Below, piece after piece: positions 49,121-57,043 of a DNA stretch of 57,043 nucleotides. The notes under the pieces are model-generated. The model saw only the letters and a program-made list of their open reading frames with translations. It was not told where the DNA came from and did no database searches. This DNA is from Alteribacillus sp041949975 (lineage in GTDB: Bacteria; Bacillota; Bacilli; Bacillales; Marinococcaceae): NCBI RefSeq assembly GCF_041949975.1, contig NZ_JBHFQG010000023.1, positions 1 through 57,043 on the forward strand, read 5' to 3'. Each line of letters starts with the position of its first letter. The first letter of the stretch is position 1. Both the position numbers and the translations under genes were made by a program.

Positions 49121-49158
49121 AAAAAAGACGATTTCTCCTAGAATGAAATCGTCTTTTT
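49121..49158. terminator. Bidirectional terminator between abrB and rsmI
   Basis: AAAAAGACGATTTC/GAAATCGTCTTTTT arms with a 9-base loop, A-tract on one side and T-tract on the other. It serves both converging genes. Confidence 0.93.
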
Positions 49159-49160
49159 AT

Positions 49161-50027
49161 TTATAAATCATGATAATGAGCATAAACTTCTCGTTTAGGA
49201 AGGTTTCTTTCCTTAGCCGCTGCTTTTATTGCCTCTTTAGGCGGCATACCTTTCTGAACATAACAATCAACATGTTCAGAAATACTTAATTCTTCCCACC
49301 AGCGTCTTTGTACTCTCTCTTCTGTATTTCCTGCTTCTACGACTAAACAGCATTCTCCTTTTACGGTATGATTCTCAAGATGGTTCTTTAATTCATCTAA
49401 CGTACCTCTCCACAGTTCTTCAAACTTCTTAGTTAATTCCCTGGCTAAAACAGCCTTTCGATTTCCCCATTTTTTCTCTAAATGTTCCATCGTTTCTTTT
49501 AAACGATAAGGGGATTCGTAAAAAATAAGGGGAGCACTAATATAAGTAAGCTCTTCTAATATATCTTCTCGTTCCTTTTTTTTCCGCGGCAGAAAACCGT
49601 GAAAATAAAAGGGGCCCCCTCCAAGACCGGATACTGTTAAGGCTGTAGTGGCAGCGTTTGCGCCAGGGAGGGAGATGACATGAAAACCTGCTTCTATACA
49701 TTGCTGGACTGCTTCTCTGCCAGGATCAGAAACGAGGGGCATTCCTGCATCGCTAACAAGTGCAGCAGACTTTCCATTTTGTAAAATTGCTAATAATTTC
49801 TCTCCTTTATTTTCTTTATTATATTCGTGATAACTATCTAGAGGAGAAGAAATCTCAAAATGGGAAAGAAGCTTTCGAGTCTGTCTTGTATCTTCTGCAA
49901 AGATAAGATCTACTTCTTTTAATATTCTTACTGCTCGAAAGGTCATATCCTCTAAATTACCGATAGGAGTAGGAACTAAGTATAAGACACCTGAGTCATT
50001 CTTTTGAAAACTTTTTTGCAGCTTCAT
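49161..50027 (-). CDS. rsmI: 16S rRNA 2'-O-ribose C1402 methyltransferase
   Basis: Modifies C1402 in the ribosomal P site. The 288-residue tetrapyrrole-methylase-fold protein has GVLYLVPTPIGNLEDMTFRA, FAEDTRQTRKLLSHF, ALVSDAGMPLVSDPG, ISLPGANAATTAL and APLIFYESPYRLKETM. Full length and collinear with the family. Confidence 0.96.
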   Translation of the reverse strand: MKLQKSFQKNDSGVLYLVPTPIGNLEDMTFRAVRILKEVDLIFAEDTRQTRKLLSHFEISSPLDSYHEYNKENKGEKLLAILQNGKSAALVSDAGMPLVSDPGREAVQQCIEAGFHVISLPGANAATTALTVSGLGGGPFYFHGFLPRKKKEREDILEELTYISAPLIFYESPYRLKETMEHLEKKWGNRKAVLARELTKKFEELWRGTLDELKNHLENHTVKGECCLVVEAGNTEERVQRRWWEELSISEHVDCYVQKGMPPKEAIKAAAKERNLPKREVYAHYHDL

Positions 50028-50123
50028 CTATTTCACCCTATCTGTCAAAAATGCAAAGGGAAGCGAAAGTGTTTTCGTTAATTTTGCACAAAGCTTGTCC
50101 TTCCTTCTAGATATACCATTAAA

Positions 50124-50399
50124 CTAACTACCTTCGCCACACCCTTTTTGTTTCTTTGCCAATGATTCTTTTTCTTTTCGTTTCATCTTTTTCATCAGAT
50201 ATTCAGCCTGCATAGCTTCTTTTTTTGTCGAAAATGCTTTTTTGTAAACTAAACGGAACGGACCGCGGCCTCTTGTATATTTTGCCCCTTTCCCACTTTC
50301 GTGCATGGCGAGTCTTCTTTCTATGTTTGGTGTATAACCAATATAAAAGGTATCATCTGCACAATGAAGCATATACACATAATGTTTAGTTTCCTGCAT
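50124..50399 (-). CDS. yazA: GIY-YIG domain endonuclease-like protein YazA
   Basis: A 91-residue stand-alone GIY-YIG (UPF0213) domain: KHYVYMLHCADDTFYIGYTP with the two Tyr of the GIY...YIG pair, IERRLAMHESGKGAKYTRGR with the catalytic Arg/His region, and KKEAMQAEYLMKKM with the metal Glu. Role in the cell unknown; possibly DNA processing. The ATG at 50399 overlaps trmN6 by 14 bp. Confidence 0.92.
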   Translation of the reverse strand: MQETKHYVYMLHCADDTFYIGYTPNIERRLAMHESGKGAKYTRGRGPFRLVYKKAFSTKKEAMQAEYLMKKMKRKEKESLAKKQKGCGEGS

Positions 50400-51135
50400 A
50401 GTAATCTTGAAACTCCTCTGTATATTTCCCATCTTCATTGTATACAATTAATGAAGGCAGACATGTCAGCCCTGGCTTACCACCTTTTATCGCTTCTAGT
50501 AATACAATGTTTGCCTCTTTTCCTGCTTTGGGATGAACAAACTTCAGACGTTTAGGTTCTAAATCGTGTTTTCGATAAACTTCCATTAACTCAGGAAGTC
50601 TTTCTGGTCTTAGCACCATGGACACTTTTCCTTTTTGTTTCACCAGGCTTGCAGCAGCTGCTGTCATATCATTAAGGGTTCCATTACGTTCATGACGTGC
50701 CATTGTGAAATAAGGATTATTATTCCACTGCTTTTTCCCTGGCGTGGCAAAATAAGGCGGATTACAAGTGACCAAGTCTGCTTTACCTGCCTTCTCTATG
50801 ATGTTTTTTTCTCTAATATCGCCTTCTATAAATGTTAGTCTGCCATCAAGATGGTTATACTGTACACTTCTTCTTGCCATATCCACTAACCTGGGCTGTA
50901 TCTCTATTCCTGTTATTGGTACTGAGCTGCGTGTGGAAAGAACTAAAGGAATAATACCGTTTCCACTGCACAAATCTATGATTGATCCTTTGGTAATAGG
51001 TACATATGTAAATTTTGCTAAAAGGACTGCATCTATAGAAAAAGCAAACACGTCTTTGCTTTGGATTATTTCCAGTCCTTCTGTTACATAATCAATTCTT
51101 TCTCCTTCTAGCAATGGAGGCATCCTTTTCACCAT
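50386..51135 (-). CDS. trmN6: tRNA1(Val) m6A37 methyltransferase-like protein (YabB)
   Basis: SAM-dependent adenine-N6 methyltransferase, probably acting on tRNA-Val A37. The 249-residue protein has VFAFSIDAVLLAKF, the SAM loop IIDLCSGNGIIPLVLSTR and the catalytic motif VTCNPPYF (NPPY), typical of TrmN6. Starts are ambiguous: ATG at 51135 or GTG at 51132, both close to AAGGAG. It has its own promoter. Confidence 0.92.
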   Translation of the reverse strand: MVKRMPPLLEGERIDYVTEGLEIIQSKDVFAFSIDAVLLAKFTYVPITKGSIIDLCSGNGIIPLVLSTRSSVPITGIEIQPRLVDMARRSVQYNHLDGRLTFIEGDIREKNIIEKAGKADLVTCNPPYFATPGKKQWNNNPYFTMARHERNGTLNDMTAAAASLVKQKGKVSMVLRPERLPELMEVYRKHDLEPKRLKFVHPKAGKEANIVLLEAIKGGKPGLTCLPSLIVYNEDGKYTEEFQDYYAGN

Positions 51136-51202
51136 CCATCTCCTTAGATTATTTCATTTCGTGCTTTACGAAAAAGAACCCTTTTCAGTTCTATCTATAT
51201 TA

Positions 51203-51231
51203 ATAATAATCCATTAATTATAAGCGCTCAA
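51203..51231 (-). promoter_or_regulatory. trmN6 promoter, sigma-A
   Basis: TTGAGC (51226-51231), 17 bp spacer, TATTAT (51203-51208), between the yabA terminator and trmN6. Confidence 0.65.
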
Positions 51232-51240
51232 CCGGTATAT

Positions 51241-51270
51241 AAAAAGGGCTGTCCCTCTTAATGGGACAGC
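51241..51270 (-). terminator. yabA terminator
   Basis: GCTGTCCC ATTAAGA GGGACAGC followed by CCTTTTTA on the minus strand. Confidence 0.92.
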
Positions 51271-51279
51271 ACTTAACGT

Positions 51280-51627
51280 TTATTTTTGATGTAAAAATGA
51301 AAGACAAAATAAACAATCTCCATCCGTTCTTAGACTTCCATAGTGTAAATTACAAATATGAAATCCTTCGTGGTATAAACGGGCTAGGTTATCATACCCT
51401 TCTCCTACATTTGGGCGGTCTTTAACAGTTTTTTTTGGCTTCGTTGATTTCTGCGTCTGGTCTTTTTCTTCCATTCGTTCGCGCAAATGCTGATTTTCCA
51501 AGGCGAGCGCCTGGTTTTCTTCAATCAGCATTGCAAGCTGTTCCTTTAATTCTCCCAATTCATCATGGAGAGCTCCAATCCGCTCTTCCATATGAATCAC
51601 TTGAGAAAATATTTCCTTCTTCTCCAC
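51280..51627 (-). CDS. yabA: DNA replication initiation control protein YabA
   Basis: Binds DnaA and the beta clamp to limit over-initiation. The 115-residue protein has an N-terminal coiled coil (1-60; VIHMEERIGALHDELGELKE) that makes the tetramer, a basic linker, and a C-terminal zinc-binding region (HICNLHYGSLRTDGDCLFCL with HxC/CxxC). The start is GTG after GGAAGGAAC. Confidence 0.95.
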   Translation of the reverse strand: MEKKEIFSQVIHMEERIGALHDELGELKEQLAMLIEENQALALENQHLRERMEEKDQTQKSTKPKKTVKDRPNVGEGYDNLARLYHEGFHICNLHYGSLRTDGDCLFCLSFLHQK

Positions 51628-51657
51628 GTTCCTTCCACCTCAATCACCCATGTGACT

Positions 51658-52473
51658 TCAGCTCACAATGTATCCTTCTTCCATCAATTCATCCAAACTA
51701 TATTCCAATACGTTCTGTGGTTCAGCAAGATCCACCTCTACGAGACGTTCAAGAATATTTATCCCTACTACTTTCCCTACTCCTTGAGGTGTAGTAATCT
51801 TTTCCCCAATATCAGGCAGTTCTTTTTTAGCCGTCTCATAATGATCATTTTCGTACTTCAGACAGCACATAAGCCGACCGCATAAACCTGAAATTTTTGC
51901 AGGATTGAGTGAAAGATTCTGATCCTTTGCCATCTTGATGGAGACCGGTTCAAAATCCCCCAGGAAGGAAGAACAACAAAGCACTCGTCCACATGGTCCG
52001 ATACCACCAAGCATTTTGGCTTCATCTCGAACGCCGATCTGGCGCAACTCAATACGTGTACGAAAAACCGAAGCAAGGTCTTTAACCAGATCCCGAAAAT
52101 CAATTCGTCCGTCTGCAGTAAAGTAAAATAATACCTTGTTTCTATCAAACGTATAATCTACGTCAACCAATTTCATATCTAAGTTATGTTCTTCGATTTT
52201 CGTTGCACATACTTCATAAGCTTTATTTGCTAATTCTTTATTTTCTTCTATCGTTAATTTGTCTTGTGTATTTGCAAGCCGAAGAACTTTTTTTAATGGA
52301 AGAACGACATCATCATCGCTTACTTGTTTTTTCCCAATTACCACTTTACCGAATTCAAGACCTCGGGAAGTTTCAACTACTACCCATTCATCTTTCTCTA
52401 TATGAAGATCGCCTGGGGAAAAATAATATATTTTCCCTGCTTTCTTAAATCTAACTCCAACAACATCATGCAA
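51658..52473 (-). CDS. ricT: PSP1-domain protein RicT (YaaT), RNase Y partner
   Basis: Part of the RicAFT (YmcA-YlbF-YaaT) complex, which carries iron-sulfur clusters and directs RNase Y cleavage; also needed for normal Spo0A activation. The 271-residue protein has the PSP1 domain (about 60-145) and two cysteine clusters, GPCGRVLCCSSFLGDF and GLCGRLMCCLKYE, probable cluster ligands. The start is TTG, 9 bases after GGAGGG. It follows holB by 2 bp. Confidence 0.95.
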   Translation of the reverse strand: MHDVVGVRFKKAGKIYYFSPGDLHIEKDEWVVVETSRGLEFGKVVIGKKQVSDDDVVLPLKKVLRLANTQDKLTIEENKELANKAYEVCATKIEEHNLDMKLVDVDYTFDRNKVLFYFTADGRIDFRDLVKDLASVFRTRIELRQIGVRDEAKMLGGIGPCGRVLCCSSFLGDFEPVSIKMAKDQNLSLNPAKISGLCGRLMCCLKYENDHYETAKKELPDIGEKITTPQGVGKVVGINILERLVEVDLAEPQNVLEYSLDELMEEGYIVS

Positions 52474-52475
52474 AG

Positions 52476-53462
52476 CTACGATCCCTCCTGTAAGCGGAGC
52501 AGTAATTGCTCCATAAGAAGCTGCGCATTAACATTGGCGCGAAGACGGCGTTTCGCCTCGAGGATCTGCTGCAGCCGCTGGGCAACCTCTCTTTCTGACA
52601 TTTGAAGGGCGTCTTGCTCTAATTTATCTACTTGATCTGGGTAAGCAAGATTATCTTTTTTATGTTTGACCGCCAAAAGGTCGCGATACCAGAAAAGCAG
52701 CAAATCCAGGCCGATGTCCAGCTCTTTTCTATCCGTAAAATGGGCTAGCCACTTTTCTTGTATTGTTAACAGCATCTGCTGAGGCCGATGGTGCACCTCT
52801 TCTACCAATTGTATCACTAGAGTTCTTCCATGTACAATCCAGTCTTTTCTCTCTTCAGCATATTCTCCTGCTATTTGATCAGGAAGTCTTGCCAATAGGG
52901 AGGCTGCTGCTTCACTAAATCCTTTTTCTATATAAATAGCTGTTCGTTTTTTTAAAGGAGGTGGTGCAAAGGTTACTTTTTGAGATCTGGATATAATAGT
53001 ATCAAGCATAAAATGAGTATTTTCTGTCAATAGAAGAGCCAGTGTTGGACTCTCTGGCTCTTCTAAAAATTTCAGCAAACTGTTGGCTGCGCTTGCTGTC
53101 ATTTTGTCCGCTTCATTTACAATATATACTTTCAATCCTGCTTCCATGCCTTTATATGTGAATTCTTTCTGTAGAGACTCCACCTGTGCTTTTTTTATAG
53201 TCGCTCCTTCTGGCTCGACCAGCATGACATCAGGGTGATTGCCATGGTCTATCCGCCGGCATTCAGCGCAATTTCCACACGGTGCTGATTTTATTTTTTG
53301 TTGACAAAAAAGGCTTTTGGAGAGAAGAACAGCCGCAGCTTTCTTACCTGCTCCTCTCATACCTTCAAATATATATGCATGAGCCAGTCTGTCTTTTTCC
53401 ATACTTCTTTCAAGCATTGTCATTACAGTCGGCTGATCAATTTTCATTTCTTCCCAATTCAT
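52476..53462 (-). CDS. holB: DNA polymerase III delta-prime subunit
   Basis: Clamp-loader subunit. The 328-residue AAA+ protein has AYIFEGMRGAGKKAAAVLLS (a P-loop with the GxxGxGK spacing), the zinc module CQQKIKSAPCGNCAECRRI, VYIVNEADKMTASAANSLLK, FLEEPESPTLALLLTEN and an SRSQ arginine-finger-like motif. The ATG at 53462 is 6 bases from GAGGG; an ATG at 53468 overlaps that site. Confidence 0.94.
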   Translation of the reverse strand: MNWEEMKIDQPTVMTMLERSMEKDRLAHAYIFEGMRGAGKKAAAVLLSKSLFCQQKIKSAPCGNCAECRRIDHGNHPDVMLVEPEGATIKKAQVESLQKEFTYKGMEAGLKVYIVNEADKMTASAANSLLKFLEEPESPTLALLLTENTHFMLDTIISRSQKVTFAPPPLKKRTAIYIEKGFSEAAASLLARLPDQIAGEYAEERKDWIVHGRTLVIQLVEEVHHRPQQMLLTIQEKWLAHFTDRKELDIGLDLLLFWYRDLLAVKHKKDNLAYPDQVDKLEQDALQMSEREVAQRLQQILEAKRRLRANVNAQLLMEQLLLRLQEGS

Positions 53463-53477
53463 GTCCATCCCTCAATT

Positions 53478-53807
53478 TTAGAACTGTTCAAACTGTTCTA
53501 CCTGCATAATAAAAACGGTAGCTCCGCCAACTTGTACTTCCACTGGATAAGGAACATAGGAATCTGCATTTCCTCCCATAGGCGAAACAGGGGCGACGAG
53601 CTGCTCCCGCGATTTACAGTTGTCTTGAATAATCTCTAATACTTTGTTTACATGGTCATCTTCTACTCCAATGAGAAAAGTAGTGTTTCCAGCTCTCAAA
53701 AAACCACCTGTACTGGCCAGTTTTGTTGCACGATAATCCTGTTCAATCAATGCATTGGACAGTCTATTGCTATCCTTGTCCTGTATTACAGCAACGATTA
53801 GCTTCAT
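53478..53807 (-). CDS. darA: Cyclic di-AMP receptor DarA (YaaQ, PII-like)
   Basis: A trimeric PII-like protein that binds c-di-AMP. The 109-residue protein has MKLIVAVIQDKDSNRLSNAL, LASTGGFLRAGNTTFLIGVE with the ligand loop, and VEVQVGGATVFIMQVEQF. The ATG at 53807 follows GAGGGGG by 5 bases. In B. subtilis yaaR lies between this gene and holB; here only 15 bp separate them. Confidence 0.95.
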   Translation of the reverse strand: MKLIVAVIQDKDSNRLSNALIEQDYRATKLASTGGFLRAGNTTFLIGVEDDHVNKVLEIIQDNCKSREQLVAPVSPMGGNADSYVPYPVEVQVGGATVFIMQVEQFEQF

Positions 53808-54081
53808 CAAAACCCCCTCTTTCTTTTCCATTTCTTTTAAGAATTTTCTTCACTTCAGAAAGCTCATTTTATGAATGAATCTAAAAGATAAGTGCAAATG
53901 CCATGGACTGCACAGAAAAGGTTTCTGTATTTCAATCTCCTTATCTTAAAGCAGGGTGTTCTTGTCCCCTTTCTTTGGGGAGAGCTTCTTTTACAATTAA
54001 ACGCATTCTCGTTATATTCCTGGTAACAAAACAGGTTTTTTATTATCTTACTGAAAATATTACGAAGAAAGAACCTTTCCT

Positions 54082-54720
54082 TCACTCCGGCAATACGGAT
54101 AGAACATGGGATGCAGCTTCTTGAACAACGATATCTATTGATTGATCTGCATTTACATGAACGATGCGCTTTGGAAAACGCTCTAATAATTGATGATATG
54201 CTTCATATACTTTTTGATGAAATTCCATTACTTCTTGGTCAAGTCGGTTAAATTCGCGCTCTTTATTTTGGTGAATGCGTGACAACCCTTTTTCAGGATT
54301 TATGTCTAAATAAATAGTTTTATCTGGCATATGTTCTCCGATAGCAAACTTGTTAATGGTGAACACTTCTTCCAATCCAATGCCTCGCGCATATCCTTGA
54401 TAAGCAAGGCTGCTGTCGATAAATCGATCGCATAAAACGATACAGCCGTTCTCTAATGCTGGTACGATTTTTTCTATTAAATGCTGTCTTCTTGCTGCAG
54501 CATATAATAAAGCTTCTGTACGTTCCTCCATCTTTGTGTGCTCAGGATTTAAAATGACAGTGCGTATTTTTTCTGCGATGTCAATTCCCCCGGGTTCTCG
54601 CGTTTTTATGACAGGCTTCCCCTGATTCTCTAAAATTTGTCGTACATGTTCAATTACTGTCGTCTTCCCTGCTCCCTCACATCCCTCAAACGTGATAAAA
54701 GCCCCGCCATTTTCTCTCAT
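54082..54720 (-). CDS. tmk: Thymidylate kinase
   Basis: Phosphorylates dTMP to dTDP. The 212-residue protein has the P-loop FITFEGCEGAGKTTVIEHV, KTREPGG, CDRFIDSSLAYQGYARG (DR[YF] motif) and a LID region with NKEREFNRLD. The ATG at 54720 gives the better distance to AAAGGA; the ATG at 54726 would overlap the preceding decarboxylase stop. Confidence 0.95.
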   Translation of the reverse strand: MRENGGAFITFEGCEGAGKTTVIEHVRQILENQGKPVIKTREPGGIDIAEKIRTVILNPEHTKMEERTEALLYAAARRQHLIEKIVPALENGCIVLCDRFIDSSLAYQGYARGIGLEEVFTINKFAIGEHMPDKTIYLDINPEKGLSRIHQNKEREFNRLDQEVMEFHQKVYEAYHQLLERFPKRIVHVNADQSIDIVVQEAASHVLSVLPE

Positions 54721-54722
54721 TA

Positions 54723-56174
54723 TCATTCATCCTTTATTTGTATGCTTATGTACCAATCATGCTTCTTGTATTCTACCCCCTGGACCCTCCCTCCTTTTTG
54801 TAACCATTCAATCAGATATGCGTAGCGCTCGCCTCTTATTTTTTCTCCTTTTAAAAATAATGGAATACCGGGCGGATAAGGAATAATATCAGCACCAGCC
54901 TTTTTCTCATATGCTTCTTTCAAACGTACTTTCAAATGTTTCACATGAAACGCTGATCGTCCACCTTCTGTCTCTATCAATTTTGAAGTAAAAGAGGGTA
55001 TCTTAATAGGTGCTTCGCTCTTTTCAGACGGACACTCAGATTTCATTCGTTCAACTGCTGTTTGAAGCTTCTCATAAGTTTGAGAAGGAAGAGGCTCTAT
55101 AGTAAGCGGCAGAATCAGCAAAACATGTTTGTGATCTGCTAATTCAACAAAAATGTTTTCTTTTTCTAAAAAATATTGAAGGGTCCAGCCGCTATAACCA
55201 TCCGGAGCTTTTAATATACATTTCAATAAATCATGATCTATTCCTCTAAGAGTTACTAACGAAAGACTGGAAGCTTTCTCTATATTATTTCTCATCATTT
55301 TAAAATGGTCTGTTAAAAATTTGTCCGGTATTTGTTTTATATCAAAAAGATATTTTCTAGCTGCATCTAAGGAGGCCATAACAGGATAAGATGGACTGCT
55401 AGACTGAACCATAGAAGCTGTTTCTTTTACCACGTCTGCAGAAACACTGCTGCCTGCTCCTATATGCAAAAACGCTCCCATCGTCATTGCCGGCAGTGTC
55501 TTATGAGCTGAATGCACAACGGCGTCAGCCCCCTGCTCAAGCGCTGAATTAGGAAAGACCGAGCCAGCAGTAAAATGAGAACCATGAGCTTCATCTACAA
55601 CCACGGTTGCTCCTTTCTTTTTAGCCAGCTTAATAATCGGGCCAAGCTGCCGAACCAATCCATAATATGTTGGAGAAGTAATGAGAAGACCTTTTGACTC
55701 AGGATAAGAAGAAAAAGCTTTTTCAACAGTGTTCAAAGAGAGTCCCATTGATAATTGTGTTTCTTCATCATAGTCAGAAATGAGAAAAACCGGCTTTAGC
55801 CCTGCCAGTCTTATTCCATTTATCACTGACTTATGGGAATCCCGCTGGACGAACACTGTATCCCCATGTTTAAATGCAGCAAGTATCATTGCCAAATTTC
55901 CAGCCGTCGAACCACCTACAAGAAATAACGTATCGGCAGCACCGTAAAGTTCAGCTGATAGATTTTGAGCTGATGCAATATCACCATCGGCATCATGCAA
56001 ATCATCCAGTCCTGTAAGCTCTGTCTGATCAAAAGGTAAGACAGACTCATAAATGTTTTTTACTGAAGTTGAAAGGATGCTGCCATTTTTATGCCCTGGA
56101 ACATGAAAAGAAATGGGCTGTTTTTTTGTATGTCTTAGTAAAGCCTCCACAAGAGGCATAGATTGCTGTTCCAT
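54723..56174 (-). CDS. yaaO: Lys/Orn/Arg decarboxylase-family PLP protein (YaaO)
   Basis: Fold-type I PLP enzyme of the group III basic amino acid decarboxylase family. The 483-residue protein lacks the N-terminal wing of the large E. coli enzymes. It has ISFHVPGHKNGSIL, FLVGGSTAGNLAMIL, TVVVDEAHGSHF and the PLP lysine in VVHSAHKTLPAMTMGAFL (about residue 223), then the C-terminal domain with DIIPYPPGIPLFLKGE. Substrate not settled by sequence. It overlaps tmk closely, which suggests co-transcription. Confidence 0.92.
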   Translation of the reverse strand: MEQQSMPLVEALLRHTKKQPISFHVPGHKNGSILSTSVKNIYESVLPFDQTELTGLDDLHDADGDIASAQNLSAELYGAADTLFLVGGSTAGNLAMILAAFKHGDTVFVQRDSHKSVINGIRLAGLKPVFLISDYDEETQLSMGLSLNTVEKAFSSYPESKGLLITSPTYYGLVRQLGPIIKLAKKKGATVVVDEAHGSHFTAGSVFPNSALEQGADAVVHSAHKTLPAMTMGAFLHIGAGSSVSADVVKETASMVQSSSPSYPVMASLDAARKYLFDIKQIPDKFLTDHFKMMRNNIEKASSLSLVTLRGIDHDLLKCILKAPDGYSGWTLQYFLEKENIFVELADHKHVLLILPLTIEPLPSQTYEKLQTAVERMKSECPSEKSEAPIKIPSFTSKLIETEGGRSAFHVKHLKVRLKEAYEKKAGADIIPYPPGIPLFLKGEKIRGERYAYLIEWLQKGGRVQGVEYKKHDWYISIQIKDE

Positions 56175-56208
56175 TTAAGAACCTCATTCACGATGACTTT
56201 CTATTAAA

Positions 56209-56237
56209 ATTATGACGCATTGCTTTGATTCTTGCAA
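56209..56237 (-). promoter_or_regulatory. yaaO promoter, sigma-A
   Basis: TTGCAA (56232-56237), 17 bp spacer, CATAAT (56209-56214), about 35 bp before the yaaO ATG and just after csfB. Confidence 0.6.
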
Positions 56238-56242
56238 TTTTT

Positions 56243-56446
56243 CTATGAGAATAATGTAGTACTTCTAATTTTCCGTAACTTTTTTATTTTATCTGCATAG
56301 GCTGGATCCTCTGGTTCCATGCGGACGACTTCCCTTTCACATTCTTTACATAAAAAAGCTTCTAAAATATGGATGCCTTCTTTCTTTTCCTGCTCACATA
56401 GAATACAAGGTTCGCTCCACTCATTATCTTTTTTGTGAATAGTCAA
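56243..56446 (-). CDS. csfB: Anti-sigma-G factor CsfB/Gin
   Basis: Small zinc protein made early in the forespore that blocks sigma-G until engulfment. The 67-residue protein has CILCEQEKKEGIHI (CxxC) and AFLCKECEREVV (CxxC), the Gin signature, and a basic C-terminus. The start is taken as TTG at 56446, 8 bases after GGGAGG; a GTG at 56455 overlaps that site. The conserved neighbours xpaC and yaaN are absent. Confidence 0.9.
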   Translation of the reverse strand: MTIHKKDNEWSEPCILCEQEKKEGIHILEAFLCKECEREVVRMEPEDPAYADKIKKLRKIRSTTLFS

Positions 56447-56489
56447 CGTGCTCACCTCCCTATCAATCTTAGTTTCTCCGAAACAGTTA

Positions 56490-56520
56490 GATTTTATCCA
56501 TCTTTCTATTTCTTATATCT
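56490..56520 (-). promoter_or_regulatory. Possible csfB promoter, sigma-F-like
   Basis: GGATAAAATC (56490-56499) matches the sigma-F -10 pattern GGnnAnAMTR at all but the last base. The -35 (AGATA at 56516-56520, spacer 16) is poor. csfB is sigma-F dependent in B. subtilis. Confidence 0.4.
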
Positions 56521-56649
56521 TTCTACGAAAAACCTGTGAAAAGACTTGATAGGAACTCAGAAAAAATCACGAGTCAGGAAGAAATATAATAAAGGGATGC
56601 CACGTCCGGAGAAAAAAATATCTAGAGGGGGAAAAATCATGAAACACAC

Positions 56650-56682
56650 AAAAAGCTGCCAGAAATTAATCTGACAGCTTTC
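56650..56682 (-). terminator. rrn operon terminator after 5S
   Basis: AAAGCTGTCAGA/TTCTGGCAGCTTTTT hairpin with a 5-base loop and T-run on the minus strand, a few bases after the 5S gene. Confidence 0.9.
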
Positions 56683-56689
56683 TTTCATT

Positions 56690-56807
<118 letters not shown>

Positions 56808-56847
56808 AGGGATGTTCCATGATCTTAAGGATGAGGAGATTATGGAT

Positions 56848-56903
56848 CTTCTGCTAAGATCGTGCACGTCCTGTGCACAACGCAGAAGCCAACACATCCT
56901 GTG
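56848..56903 (-). repeat. Fragment related to the spoVG-flanking repeat, in the 23S-5S spacer
   Basis: Read on the minus strand, CACAGGATGTGTTGGCTTCTGCG and the following CACAGGACGTGCACG...TTAGCAGAAG resemble the central block of repeat copy 2 (37083-37185: CACAAGGATGCGGTGACTTCTGCG, CACGTCCTGTG, TTTAGCAGAAG). It is a partial, diverged relation. Confidence 0.5.
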
Positions 56904-56956
56904 TTAGTAAAACTGCATAACGAATGTTCGAGCCACCGAGGCGCTTTCCTTTGTGT

Positions 56957-57043
56957 TGGATAAGCCCTCGACCGATTAGTATCTGTCAGCTTCACGTGTC
57001 GCCACGCTTCCACCTCAGACCTATCAACCTTGTCATCTGCAAG
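56957..57043 (-). rRNA. 23S ribosomal RNA, 3' end only
   Basis: On the minus strand: GATGACAAGGTTGATAGGTC, GTGGAAGCGTGGCGACACGTG and AGCTGACAGATACTAATCGG, then GTCGAGGGCTTATCC, the conserved 3' end of 23S. The gene enters from the right edge. The 3' end is placed by comparison and may be off by a few bases. Confidence 0.96.

Noticed and set aside
53864..54085. 73-codon minus-strand frame after tmk, starting ATGA over the tmk stop
   Set aside because: No ribosome site, no recognisable domain, and an unlikely mix of Cys, Arg and Phe. Treated as chance frame in a non-coding gap.

Overview
The window is a conserved housekeeping and sporulation segment from the chromosome of an endospore-forming Bacillaceae, order Bacillales. 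The evidence is the set of spore genes (spoIIE, yabP, yabQ, spoVT, fin, csfB, yabG, sspF, spoVG), Bacillus-type promoters, and gene order that follows the rrnA to rrnJ/rrnW interval of Bacillus subtilis almost gene for gene. It lies between two rRNA operons. The 5' end of a 16S gene is at the left edge. The 3' end of a 23S gene and a whole 5S gene are at the right edge. Everything except abrB is on the minus strand, so transcription runs from high to low coordinates. The species cannot be named from this window alone.

Reading in the direction of transcription (right to left): 23S end, 5S, csfB (anti-sigma), a Lys/Orn/Arg decarboxylase-like gene (yaaO), tmk, darA (c-di-AMP receptor), holB, ricT, yabA (initiation control), trmN6, yazA, rsmI, abrB (opposite strand), metG behind a Met T-box, tatD, yabE, rnmV, ksgA, yabG, veg, sspF, ispE, purR, ridA, spoVG, glmU, prs, ctc, pth, fin, mfd, spoVT, yabM, mazG, rqcP, yabP, yabQ, divIC, yabR, tRNA-Met, spoIIE, yabS, yabT, a two-gene ThrE-type exporter, tilS, hprT, ftsH, coaX, hslO, cysK, the folate cluster pabB-pabA-pabC-folP-folB-folK with yazB, dusB and lysS, then the tandem promoters and start of the next rrn operon.

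Differences from the B. subtilis order, which I know from memory: the ThrE pair is inserted between yabT and tilS; yaaR is missing between darA and holB; xpaC-yaaN are missing next to csfB; yacD is missing between hslO and cysK. Two same-orientation copies of a MITE-like repeat flank spoVG, and a related fragment lies in the 23S-5S spacer.

Regulatory sequence is readable. There are many sigma-A promoters with 17-18 bp spacing, a sigma-H promoter for spoVG, a sigma-B/sigma-A pair for ctc and a sigma-G-like promoter for spoVT. spoIIE has a Spo0A-type promoter with 21-bp spacing, abrB has tandem 0A boxes, and metG has a T-box. The least explained piece is the ctc-pth gap, where a long imperfect hairpin, a possible promoter and a terminator with a competing pairing precede the GTG start of pth. 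I found no CRISPR array, prophage, intact insertion sequence or defence system. The novel elements here are small and intergenic.
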